Assembly (NCBI GenBank): GCA_007280825.1
Contig: QYQI01000147.1
Span: 1-8,962 of the forward strand
Length of the DNA stretch: 8,962 nucleotides
DNA from: Ignavibacteriales bacterium
GTDB lineage: Bacteria > Bacteroidota > Ignavibacteria > Ignavibacteriales > Melioribacteraceae
Direction: 5' to 3'
The number at the start of each line of letters is the position of its first letter. The stretch's first letter is position 1. Under the pieces are notes generated by a model. The model searched no databases. It saw nothing but the letters and a program-made list of their open reading frames with translations, and had not been told where the DNA came from. This document shows positions 1 through 6,699 of this stretch, piece after piece. The position numbers were made by a program, and so were the translations under genes.

Positions 1-23
1 GGTCTCATGGTTTTTTAATGAAT

Positions 24-60
24 CTGTTTTGCTTTGTGCAAAGAACAAATTACAAAACAG
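24..60. other. Hairpin 3' of the minus-strand acidic protein gene
   Basis: An 8-bp perfect inverted repeat (CTGTTTTG at 24-31 with CAAAACAG at 53-60) is extended inward by TTTGT at 33-37 pairing with ACAAA at 45-49, leaving a 7-nt loop. It begins 17 bases beyond the stop codon of the minus-strand gene, where a transcript 3' end would be expected. Read in that direction, no T-tract follows the stem, so it is not a textbook intrinsic terminator. It may be an mRNA 3' stabilising hairpin or may be chance in AT-rich DNA. Confidence 0.3.
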
Positions 61-76
61 AAAAAGAACTATTAAA

Positions 77-592
77 TTATAAAGGAACGTCTTCATCTTC
101 ATCGAACTCGTCATCTCCCAAAAGGTCATCATCTAATTCAACCTCTTCTTCGTTAATATTTTCTGGTTCGGAATCATCGTCTAAATCATTCTCTCCCTTC
201 GGCACATTAGAGTATAATACGGGATCGGGCTGAGAATAATATGTGTCTTTAGACGAATAATTATCATCCATACGATCCATTACTTGACCTAATAACTCAT
301 CGCTTAGATCAGCTTTCATTTCTTTCGCTTCAACTTTTTTCTCAGCTTCAAATTTCTCCGTTCCTTTATCTGTATTCTTCCACATTTCGGTTAGATCTTT
401 TTTATCCAATTTATTGAGACAGTTATCAATTTCTTTTTCAATAACCTTTATATCTTTCTGATCCCAAATGCTTTCAGAATAGAGCTGAGACTTTAGGTAA
501 TCCCAAAATGTTTGTCCTTTCTTTTCTGGAGAAGGATACTTCTTGAGAACAGTAACCACATCATTAACGATTTTCTTCATTGTAGTCGCCAC
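77..592 (-). CDS. Hypothetical protein with highly acidic C-terminal tail
   Basis: This 171-aa protein is not recognised as a named family. It has no signal peptide or membrane segment, so it is probably cytoplasmic. Residues 1-75 are mixed-charge and predicted helical, with aromatic anchors (FWDYL at 29-33, W43, W71). Residues 76-112 are a charged, Lys/Glu-rich linker that could be helical. The tail is extreme: 22 of residues 134-168 are Asp or Glu. The start is GTG at 592 because AAAGGTG lies 5 nt upstream; the alternative ATG at 580 (Met5) would put that site 17 nt away. Acidic tails of this kind occur in proteins that contact basic partners or nucleic-acid machinery, for example the Firmicutes RNA polymerase delta subunit, but the N-terminal region does not resemble its HARE-HTH domain, so this is only analogy. 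The gene stands alone and diverges from the tRNA and peptidase. It is very likely real; its function is unknown. Confidence 0.82.
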   Translation of the reverse strand: MATTMKKIVNDVVTVLKKYPSPEKKGQTFWDYLKSQLYSESIWDQKDIKVIEKEIDNCLNKLDKKDLTEMWKNTDKGTEKFEAEKKVEAKEMKADLSDELLGQVMDRMDDNYSSKDTYYSQPDPVLYSNVPKGENDLDDDSEPENINEEEVELDDDLLGDDEFDEDEDVPL

Positions 593-597
593 AATAA

Positions 598-604
598 CAC
601 CTTT
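598..604 (-). promoter_or_regulatory. Ribosome binding site deciding a GTG start
   Basis: On the minus strand these bases read AAAGGTG, a good Shine-Dalgarno match 5 nt before the GTG at 592. The next in-frame ATG is at 580, too far from this site, which favours the GTG as the true start of the acidic-tail protein. Confidence 0.6.
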
Positions 605-748
605 CGAATATTACCACTAATAAATTAGCAAATTATAATAAAAATCAAACAGAGATTATTTCCACCAATTTTATTATAGAAAAATAATTCTATTCCCAGA
701 AAAATATATTTTTTTATATGCGGATAAAGGAAGAAATTCTTTTTATTT

Positions 749-754
749 TATAAT
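749..754 (+). promoter_or_regulatory. Possible -10 element upstream of tRNA-Arg
   Basis: A perfect TATAAT lies 46 bases before the tRNA 5' end, inside the AT-rich divergent intergenic region (593-800). No TTGACA-like -35 box sits at the right distance, and the Bacteroidetes-type TAnnTTTG -7 box is also not evident. In DNA this AT-rich such a hexamer is expected by chance, so the call is weak. The rest of the 593-800 region holds no open reading frame or RNA that I can recognise. Confidence 0.2.
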
Positions 755-800
755 GTATGATCAAAATTATAAACAACAAATCATAATATAAAAATCAATT

Positions 801-872
801 GCCCCCGTAGCTCAGTGGATAGAGCAGTGGCCTCCGGAGCCATGTGCGCAGGTTCGACTCCTGCCGGGGGTA
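801..872 (+). tRNA. tRNA-Arg (anticodon CCG)
   Basis: A complete cloverleaf can be drawn. The acceptor stem is 801-807 with 865-871; six pairs are Watson-Crick and the first is G-U. The D arm is GCTC/GAGC (810-813, 822-825). The anticodon stem is 827-831/839-843 with loop CTCCGGA, giving anticodon CCG at 834-836, which reads the Arg codon CGG. The variable loop is four bases (844-847). The T arm is GCAGG/CCTGC with loop TTCGACT (853-859), and the discriminator is A872. The 3' CCA is not encoded and must be added by the nucleotidyltransferase. A run of five T follows at 875-879 and could help end a short transcript. The gene stands alone and lies 62 bp before the peptidase gene. Confidence 0.96.
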
Positions 873-879
873 CATTTTT

Positions 880-908
880 ACGTGAAAAGTGAATCGTCAA
901 ACGTGAAA
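880..908 (+). repeat. Short direct repeat ACGTGAAA upstream of the peptidase gene
   Basis: ACGTGAAA occurs at 880-887 and again at 901-908, 21 bp apart start to start, which is two helical turns and puts both copies on the same DNA face. The pair occupies most of the gap between the tRNA and the Shine-Dalgarno of the peptidase gene. It could be an operator for a regulator of the peptidase or a remnant of intergenic repeat DNA. No matching regulator is encoded nearby. Confidence 0.3.
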
Positions 909-934
909 GGTTTTTAATAATAAACGAGGAATCC

Positions 935-3190
935 ATGAAACAGCTGAAAGTATTTTTTTTATTAATTCTTGTTCTATTATATAGTCAAACTTTATTTGCA
1001 CAAACCGAAGATAAATCTCTCTTATCGGTTGATAGAATTTTTAACAGCAGAGATTTTTCCGGAGAATTATTTGGTCAATCTCGCTGGATCGACAACGGGA
1101 AATTTTATACAACTCTTGAACCGTCTAAAGATACGCTCGGCGGAAGAGATATTGTTAAATATGAAACCGAATCCGGTAAAAAAGAAATAATGGTTTCTAC
1201 TAAGTTGTTAATTCCAGAAGGAGAGACTAAACCGCTTGGAATCAGCAATTACATTTGGTCTCCGAGTCGCAATATGTTAATGATCTATACCAACACTGCC
1301 CGCGTTTGGCGGCAGAATACAAAAGGTGATTACTGGGTACTCGATCTCAAGACAAATAAACTTCACAAACTTGGCGGCGATGCAAAACCATCAACACTAA
1401 TGTTTGCAAAATTTTCTCCTGATGAGAAAAAAATCGGTTATGTAAGAGAACACAATGTTTATGCTGAAAATATTTCAGATGGGAAAATTACTCAGCTCAC
1501 TTTTGATGGCTCAGCAACTATAATCAATGGAACATTTGATTGGGTGTACGAAGAAGAACTTGATCTTCGTGATGGTTTTCGCTGGAGTCCTGACAGTAAA
1601 TCAATCGCTTATTGGCAGCTTGATGCTTCGGGAGTAAAAGATTTTCTTTTAATTAACGATACTGATTCTCTTTATTCTTTTGTAAAACCTGTTCAGTATC
1701 CGAAAGTAGGAACAATGAACTCAGCATGTAAAGTCGGTGTAGTAAGTGCAAGCGGCGGCGAAACGGTTTGGATGAAAGTTTCCGGTGATCCACGTAACAA
1801 TTATATTACAAGAATGGATTGGGCTGCAAGTTCCGATGAAATTGTTCTTCAGCACTTGAACAGAAAACAAAATCAAAACGAAGTGATGCTTGGTAATGCA
1901 AAAACCGGCGATGTAAAAACAATCTTTACTGAAACGGATGCGGCATGGATTGATATCAACGATGATTTGAATTGGTTTAAAAACGGAAAAGAATTTATTT
2001 GGATAAGCGAACGCGACGGCTGGCGGCATATTTATTTAATATCACGTGATGGAAGGAAAACTAAATTACTAACTATCGGAAACTATGATGTTATAGATGT
2101 TCAAAGTGTTGATGAGAAAAACGGATGGATTTATTTCTTGGGATCGCCGGATAATGCAGCACAACGTTATTTGTACCGCATTTCGATGGATGGTAAAGGA
2201 AAGATGGAACGTATCACTCCAAAAGAATTCAGCGGAAGTAACAGCTATCAGATTTCGGATGGAGTTAATTATGCAATTCATTCTTATTCGAATTTTGATA
2301 CTCCATCAATCACGAATCTAATAAGTCTGCCAGGTCATAAAGTGATAAGAAAATTAGTTGAGAACAATCAGTTGAAAGAAAAAACAACCACACTAAAAAG
2401 ATTACCGACTGAGTTTTTTAAGATTGATATCGGCAACGGAGTTGTTCTTGACGGTTGGATGATGAAACCATATAATTTTGATCCGTCAAAAAAATATCCT
2501 GTACTTTTCAATGTATATACTGAACCTGCCGGACAGACAGTCGTTGACCGCTGGGGCGGAAGCGGATATTTATGGCATTTAATGTTTGCTCAAGAAGGGT
2601 ATATTATTATGAGTGTTGATAACAGAGGAACTCCTGCACCGCGAGGAAGAGAATGGAGAAAATCTATCTATAAAAAAATTGGAGTTCTGAATTCCCGCGA
2701 TCAAGCTGCTGCGGTTAAAGCATTACTAGAGGAAAATAGTTTTATGGATGCTGATCGAATTGGGGTATGGGGTTGGAGCGGCGGAGGTTCGGCTACATTA
2801 AATGCACTGTTCCGCTATCCTGATATTTATAAAACCGGAATGGCTGTTGCGCCCGTTGGACACGAAAAACTTTATGATACAATTTATCAAGAAAGATATA
2901 TGGGATTGATAAGTGAAAATCCTGAAGTATACGAAGAAGGATCTCCGGTTAATTATGCAAAAAACTTAAAAGGAAATTTGTTGATAGTTCACGGAACCGG
3001 TGATGATAATGTTCATTATCAAGGAACCGAACTAATTATAAATGAATTAGTAAAAAACAACAAACCTTTTACTATGATGGCTTATCCAAATAGAACACAC
3101 GGCATTTATGAAGGACAGGGAACAACTTTACATTTGTACAATCTTTTGACAAGATATTTACATACTAATCTGCCGGCTGGAGCCAGATAA
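935..3190 (+). CDS. Secreted dipeptidyl peptidase IV-family serine peptidase (S9B)
   Basis: This 751-aa exported prolyl-type dipeptidyl peptidase should remove N-terminal X-Pro or X-Ala dipeptides from peptides in the periplasm or outside the cell. A signal peptide covers residues 1-22 with likely cleavage LFA|Q. Residues about 40-490 are the beta-propeller, including the DPP-IV signature DWVYEEE (202-208), whose glutamates bind the substrate N-terminus. Residues about 495-751 are the alpha/beta hydrolase. The inferred triad is Ser615 (GWSGG), Asp690 (HGTGDDNVH) and His722 (NRTHG); Tyr528 matches the oxyanion tyrosine, and YDTIYQERYMGL matches the family's active-site segment. Length is normal for the family. 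The nucleophile elbow is GWSGGG where classical DPP IV has GWSYGG. The ATG at 935 is preceded by GAGG with 5-nt spacing. The gene ends in its own terminator and is probably a separate unit from the glycosidases. The fold is certain; exact specificity is inferred. Confidence 0.94.
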   Translation: MKQLKVFFLLILVLLYSQTLFAQTEDKSLLSVDRIFNSRDFSGELFGQSRWIDNGKFYTTLEPSKDTLGGRDIVKYETESGKKEIMVSTKLLIPEGETKPLGISNYIWSPSRNMLMIYTNTARVWRQNTKGDYWVLDLKTNKLHKLGGDAKPSTLMFAKFSPDEKKIGYVREHNVYAENISDGKITQLTFDGSATIINGTFDWVYEEELDLRDGFRWSPDSKSIAYWQLDASGVKDFLLINDTDSLYSFVKPVQYPKVGTMNSACKVGVVSASGGETVWMKVSGDPRNNYITRMDWAASSDEIVLQHLNRKQNQNEVMLGNAKTGDVKTIFTETDAAWIDINDDLNWFKNGKEFIWISERDGWRHIYLISRDGRKTKLLTIGNYDVIDVQSVDEKNGWIYFLGSPDNAAQRYLYRISMDGKGKMERITPKEFSGSNSYQISDGVNYAIHSYSNFDTPSITNLISLPGHKVIRKLVENNQLKEKTTTLKRLPTEFFKIDIGNGVVLDGWMMKPYNFDPSKKYPVLFNVYTEPAGQTVVDRWGGSGYLWHLMFAQEGYIIMSVDNRGTPAPRGREWRKSIYKKIGVLNSRDQAAAVKALLEENSFMDADRIGVWGWSGGGSATLNALFRYPDIYKTGMAVAPVGHEKLYDTIYQERYMGLISENPEVYEEGSPVNYAKNLKGNLLIVHGTGDDNVHYQGTELIINELVKNNKPFTMMAYPNRTHGIYEGQGTTLHLYNLLTRYLHTNLPAGAR

Positions 3191-3197
3191 TTTTTCT

Positions 3198-3248
3198 CAG
3201 TGAGTTGTTTCCTCTGCACAAGGGGAAGTAACCACTGTTTTATTTTTT
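3198..3248 (+). terminator. Rho-independent terminator after the peptidase gene
   Basis: Starting 7 bases after the peptidase stop, CAGTG (3198-3202) pairs with CACTG (3233-3237). After one bulged A (3203), GTTGTTTCCTC (3204-3214) pairs with GGGGAAGTAAC (3222-3232), counting three G-U wobbles, around a 7-nt loop. The 16-pair stem is followed at once by TTTTATTTTTT (3238-3248). This is a strong intrinsic terminator for the plus strand and separates the peptidase from the glycosidase genes. Confidence 0.85.
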
Positions 3249-3264
3249 GCAATTTCTTCCTGAG

Positions 3265-3287
3265 ATTACCAATTTCCCATTGGTAAT
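3265..3287. promoter_or_regulatory. Perfect 9-bp inverted repeat before the first glycosidase gene
   Basis: ATTACCAAT (3265-3273) and ATTGGTAAT (3279-3287) form a perfect 9-bp inverted repeat with a 5-nt spacer (TTCCC). It lies between the upstream terminator and the glycosidase start at 3313. It could be an operator bound by a dimeric repressor or activator of the glycosidase genes, or a 5' UTR hairpin. The short stretch from 3249 to 3312 shows no convincing -35/-10 pair, so the promoter itself is not located. No regulator gene is adjacent. Confidence 0.45.
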
Positions 3288-3300
3288 TCTTTCAACTATG

Positions 3301-3305
3301 AAGGG
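3301..3305 (+). promoter_or_regulatory. Ribosome binding site deciding the start of the 1103-aa glycosidase
   Basis: AAGGG lies 7 nt upstream of the ATG at 3313. Neither the in-frame ATG at 3298 nor the in-frame TTG at 3247 has a Shine-Dalgarno, and the TTG sits in the T-tract of the preceding terminator. Starting at 3313 also gives a clean signal peptide. Confidence 0.65.
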
Positions 3306-3312
3306 TAACTTC

Positions 3313-6300
3313 ATGCATAGAAAACTCCTACCAGCAACTTATATTTTTTTGATTACATTTTTAACTATTTCTGCACAGGTAAAAGTCGGGTTCTTAAATA
3401 TTAACAATGCAATCGAGAAGAACACAGAAGTAAAAGCAGCGTACGATTTCTTAAAAAATCAAAAAAAATTTTCTGCTGAACAAATTAATTATAATGATGT
3501 TGTAAATTCCCATCCCACAATTCAGCATTTCTCAATTATATGGATTCACCGTCCCGACTCGACAGATCTAACGAAAGAAGAAACTAATCCGAAGTTTATC
3601 GCCGCACTTCAAAATTATGTTAAGAACGGGGGAAAACTTTTTTTGACTCTTGAAGCAATGAAATATTTAAATCTGCTTAGATTTGAATCTAAACAACCGA
3701 CAGTAAAATATGCAGATGCAACTGATGACGGTTACGGAAGAAGACTTGGTTTGCACTCGTATCGTTCTCATCCAATATTTGATGGACTAAACGGCGGGGC
3801 TTATATTTTCAATCCAACAAAAGATTTGAAAACGCGACAAATTGGATTTTTCGAAAACTCAGTTCCTAAAAACGGAAAAGTCGTGGCAGTTGATTGGGCT
3901 TACATTACTTTGAAAGAAGATGCCAAGCTTATAGTTGAATACAAAGTTGGTAAAGGGAAAATTTTATCAGTGGGTGCATATACTTATTATGGATTGGGAA
4001 ATAATAATCGCGCTCATCTGGAATTATTTACTAACAATTGTCTTAAATATCTTACCGGTAGTTTGAAATATGAACCGACTAAAACATTTTATTGGAATTA
4101 TTCTCCTGCCACAGTTTATGAATTAAAAAGAAAATCCGATCCGGTGCAATTCAAGTCATCAAGAAAATGGGATGGAAACTCTAACTCGATAAAATTGGAA
4201 AAAGAAAAAGGGACAGATAATTATTGGAATGTTGCTGGGCAGAAAATTCTTGTAATGGGAAAAGAAAAATTTGGCATTGATGAAATTTGGGCGCATCCGT
4301 TTATGGCATTAAGGGATTATGAAGCGGGGCTTTTGTTTGATGAAAAAGATTCGGTTGTTTGGTTGAAAAATTTCCAACCGAAAATTGAGGTAAGGCCTGA
4401 ATCCTTTTCGCGCATTTACAAAATTAACAACTCAACTCTTCGTGAAATTATTGTTGCATCAGCCAAAAAATCTCAGGCCGTGGTTCATTATGAATTTGAA
4501 GGTGAAACATCAGCGAAGCTTGTAATTAAATTTTACAGCAACTTCCGATTTATGTGGCCTTATTCCGAAAGGACAACCGGAAGTATCGGTTATTCTGTTA
4601 ACTTTTCCGGTAATGCATTCTCTCTGGTTGATAAAAATAATTTTTCTTTACTTGCCGGTTCTAATAAAAAATTTTCAAATTACATTATAGGTCAATACAA
4701 CGGATTTGAAAAATCCACATCGGGATTTAATGGTATTAAAACAGACAAGTTATTAGTCGGCGCATTAGCGGAGATCGATTTAAGGAAAAAAGATTATGCC
4801 GATTTTATTGTTAGTGCTTCTATGGAAAACTCTTTGACATATGATATGTTATCATCGGAAAAAATTTATAAAGATGCTTTAAGTTATACACAAAAATTTT
4901 TGAACAACTCATTAATGATAACAACGCCGGATAAAGATTTTAACGAAGGATATAAATGGGCGTTGATCGGTACGGACAGATTTTTTGTTAATACTCCGGG
5001 ACTTGGAAAATCTCTTGTGGCAGGATATTCAACAACAGCGCGAGGATGGGACGGCGGACACAAAGTTAACGGGAGACCCGGTTACGGCTGGTATTTCGGT
5101 CGCGACGGATGCTGGAGTGGTTTTGCACTTTTAGATTATGGAGATTTTAAAAAAGTAAAATCAGTGCTTGAATTTTTTAATAAGTATCAAGACCTAAGCG
5201 GAAAAATATTTCATGAACTTACAACTTCCGGTGCAGTTCATTATGATGCATCAGATGCAACACCGCTTTATATAATTCTTGCCGGAAAATATTTGCATCA
5301 TACAGGTGATGTTGAATTCATCAGGAAGAATTGGACATATATAAAGAAGGCAATAGATTTTTGCTATTCAACCGATACAGATGGAGATCATCTAATCGAA
5401 AATACAAATGTTGGACACGGCTGGGTGGAAGGCGGTGGACTTTATACGGCTCACACGGAAGTTTATCTTGCCGCTTGCTGGGCGGAAGCTCTTAGACAAG
5501 CGAGTTATATGGCAAAACAAATTGAGCTGAAAACAGAAAGCAAAATATATAATAATGAATATGAAATCGTAAAAAAAATAATTAATACAGATTTTTGGAA
5601 CGAGCAAGAAAACTTTTTAAGCTTTTCGAAATTGAAAGACGGAAAATATAATTCAGAAAAAACAGTTCTTTCCGCAGTACCGGTATATTTTGAAATGCTT
5701 GATTCCGCAAAAGCAAAAAAAGTAGCAGACGCTTATGCGGAGAATTATTTTTCTTCAGATTGGGGTGTAAGAATTTTGCGGGAAGACAGCCCTATATTTA
5801 ATCCGCGCGGATATCATACCGGAAGTGTTTGGCCTTTGTTTACAGGCTGGGCTACACTTGCTGAATTCAAGAATGAAAATTATGTGCAAGGTTATTCTCA
5901 TATAATGAACAACTTGCTTGTCTATAAAAATTGGCAGCTTGGATTTGTTGAAGAGGTTTTAAATGGTGCTGAATATAAACCGGGAGGAGTTTGTCCGCAT
6001 CAAGCTTGGAGCGAAACAATGGTGCTGCAGCCGACGATAGAAGGAATGCTCGGATTAGAAGTTGATGCGGCAAATAATAAAATAAAATTTTCTCCGCGGT
6101 TACCTGCTGATTGGGAATTTATCAAAGTAGAGAGAATAAAAATCGGGAATAGTTTTGTTGATTTTGAAATGAAGCGAACAAACGGAAAATATTTCTACAA
6201 CTTTACATCCACGTCATCTAAACAGATCCGCATTGAATTTTATCCTTCATTTCCACTTGGAACGGAATTTCAAAAAGTGGAGATAAACGGTAAACCGACT

Positions 6301-6624
6301 GAAATTAAAAAACAAAATTATAAGTCAATAAATCTTTCATTCGCGTTGAATAGAACATCGAAGATAGAAATTGATTATAAAAACGGAATTTCTGTTTTAC
6401 CAGTTGTTTCTCATCCTAAGCCGAATGACAAATCCGAAGGTTTTAGAATTCTTTCCGATAAGTTGGAAGGAGACGCTTATTCAGTGGAAGTCCAAGGAAT
6501 AAGTGGTACAACGCAAACACTAGAAGTTTATCGAAACGGAAAAATTGAAGAAGTAGAAGTTAAATTTGAAAAATCCGATAAAAAGTACATCAACAAAACG
6601 GTTAAAGTAAAAATAGAACGCTGA
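3313..6624 (+). CDS. Secreted multidomain glycoside hydrolase, debranching-enzyme/MGH1-like (alpha/alpha)6 barrel
   Basis: This 1103-aa exported protein has a signal peptide at residues 1-21, likely cleaved SA|Q. Residues about 24-250 look like a class I glutamine-amidotransferase-like fold of the ThuA/DUF4350 kind (pattern NYVKNGGKLFLTLEA, then GKGKILSVGAYTYYG), with no obvious nucleophilic Cys. Residues about 255-530 are a beta-rich region like the sandwich preceding many helical-barrel glycosidases. Residues about 535-925 resemble amylo-alpha-1,6-glucosidase-like enzymes: GYGWYFGRDGCW (D598), D-rich DTDGDHLIE (688-696), GHGWVEGGG (E706), GYHTGSVWP, and CPHQAWSET (E901). By family analogy E706 and E901 are the candidate acid and base. 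The last 100 residues are an extra beta-rich tail without a clear type IX sorting signal. The glycan cleaved is unknown. The last codons (Ile-Glu-Arg-stop) lie inside the palindromic repeat that separates it from the next glycosidase, its probable operon partner. Confidence 0.85.
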   Translation: MHRKLLPATYIFLITFLTISAQVKVGFLNINNAIEKNTEVKAAYDFLKNQKKFSAEQINYNDVVNSHPTIQHFSIIWIHRPDSTDLTKEETNPKFIAALQNYVKNGGKLFLTLEAMKYLNLLRFESKQPTVKYADATDDGYGRRLGLHSYRSHPIFDGLNGGAYIFNPTKDLKTRQIGFFENSVPKNGKVVAVDWAYITLKEDAKLIVEYKVGKGKILSVGAYTYYGLGNNNRAHLELFTNNCLKYLTGSLKYEPTKTFYWNYSPATVYELKRKSDPVQFKSSRKWDGNSNSIKLEKEKGTDNYWNVAGQKILVMGKEKFGIDEIWAHPFMALRDYEAGLLFDEKDSVVWLKNFQPKIEVRPESFSRIYKINNSTLREIIVASAKKSQAVVHYEFEGETSAKLVIKFYSNFRFMWPYSERTTGSIGYSVNFSGNAFSLVDKNNFSLLAGSNKKFSNYIIGQYNGFEKSTSGFNGIKTDKLLVGALAEIDLRKKDYADFIVSASMENSLTYDMLSSEKIYKDALSYTQKFLNNSLMITTPDKDFNEGYKWALIGTDRFFVNTPGLGKSLVAGYSTTARGWDGGHKVNGRPGYGWYFGRDGCWSGFALLDYGDFKKVKSVLEFFNKYQDLSGKIFHELTTSGAVHYDASDATPLYIILAGKYLHHTGDVEFIRKNWTYIKKAIDFCYSTDTDGDHLIENTNVGHGWVEGGGLYTAHTEVYLAACWAEALRQASYMAKQIELKTESKIYNNEYEIVKKIINTDFWNEQENFLSFSKLKDGKYNSEKTVLSAVPVYFEMLDSAKAKKVADAYAENYFSSDWGVRILREDSPIFNPRGYHTGSVWPLFTGWATLAEFKNENYVQGYSHIMNNLLVYKNWQLGFVEEVLNGAEYKPGGVCPHQAWSETMVLQPTIEGMLGLEVDAANNKIKFSPRLPADWEFIKVERIKIGNSFVDFEMKRTNGKYFYNFTSTSSKQIRIEFYPSFPLGTEFQKVEINGKPTEIKKQNYKSINLSFALNRTSKIEIDYKNGISVLPVVSHPKPNDKSEGFRILSDKLEGDAYSVEVQGISGTTQTLEVYRNGKIEEVEVKFEKSDKKYINKTVKVKIER

Positions 6625-6685
6625 TTATTATGATTGTCTATGATATATTAAGATCATAAATAATCATAGAAAATCTGCGTTCCAT
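6613..6685. repeat. Long imperfect palindrome, copy 1, spanning a stop codon and the intercistronic gap
   Basis: Outer arms ATAGAACGCTGAT (6613-6625) and ATCTGCGTTCCAT (6673-6685) pair at 11 of 13 positions. On the same centre, an inner stem pairs 6629-6644 with 6653-6668 (TATGATT with AATCATA and TATGAT with ATCATA, one C-A mismatch) around an 8-nt loop. The whole 73-bp element is therefore one long hairpin. Its left arm encodes the last residues and TGA stop of the 1103-aa glycosidase, and its right end lies 14 bases before the next start codon. No T-tract follows, so it is more likely an mRNA-processing or stability hairpin than a terminator. The outer arms match those of the element at 8850-8933. 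Confidence 0.7.
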
Positions 6686-6699
6686 TTAACAAGGCGGCT

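Noticed and set aside
18..233. A Ser-rich plus-strand reading frame of 71 codons
   Set aside because: It is the antisense of the acidic C-terminal tail of the minus-strand gene (Asp/Glu codons read backwards give Ser/Phe). It has no ribosome binding site and low-complexity composition.
632..637. TATAAT on the minus strand as -10 box for the acidic-tail gene
   Set aside because: No -35 partner at suitable spacing, and such hexamers are frequent by chance in this AT-rich gap.
801..872. tRNA gene as an integration site (att) for a mobile island
   Set aside because: No integrase is present and no repeat of the tRNA 3' end was noticed elsewhere in the window; neighbouring genes look ordinary.
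881..909. CRISPR-like repeat
   Set aside because: Only two 8-bp copies with one short spacer; there is no array and no cas gene in the window.
1721..2281. Minus-strand reading frames inside the peptidase gene
   Set aside because: They overlap a gene with unambiguous family motifs, lack ribosome binding sites and have compositions typical of antisense frames.
5392..6073. Minus-strand reading frames inside the larger glycosidase gene
   Set aside because: These are shadows of a strongly supported coding frame, with no start signal or recognisable motif.
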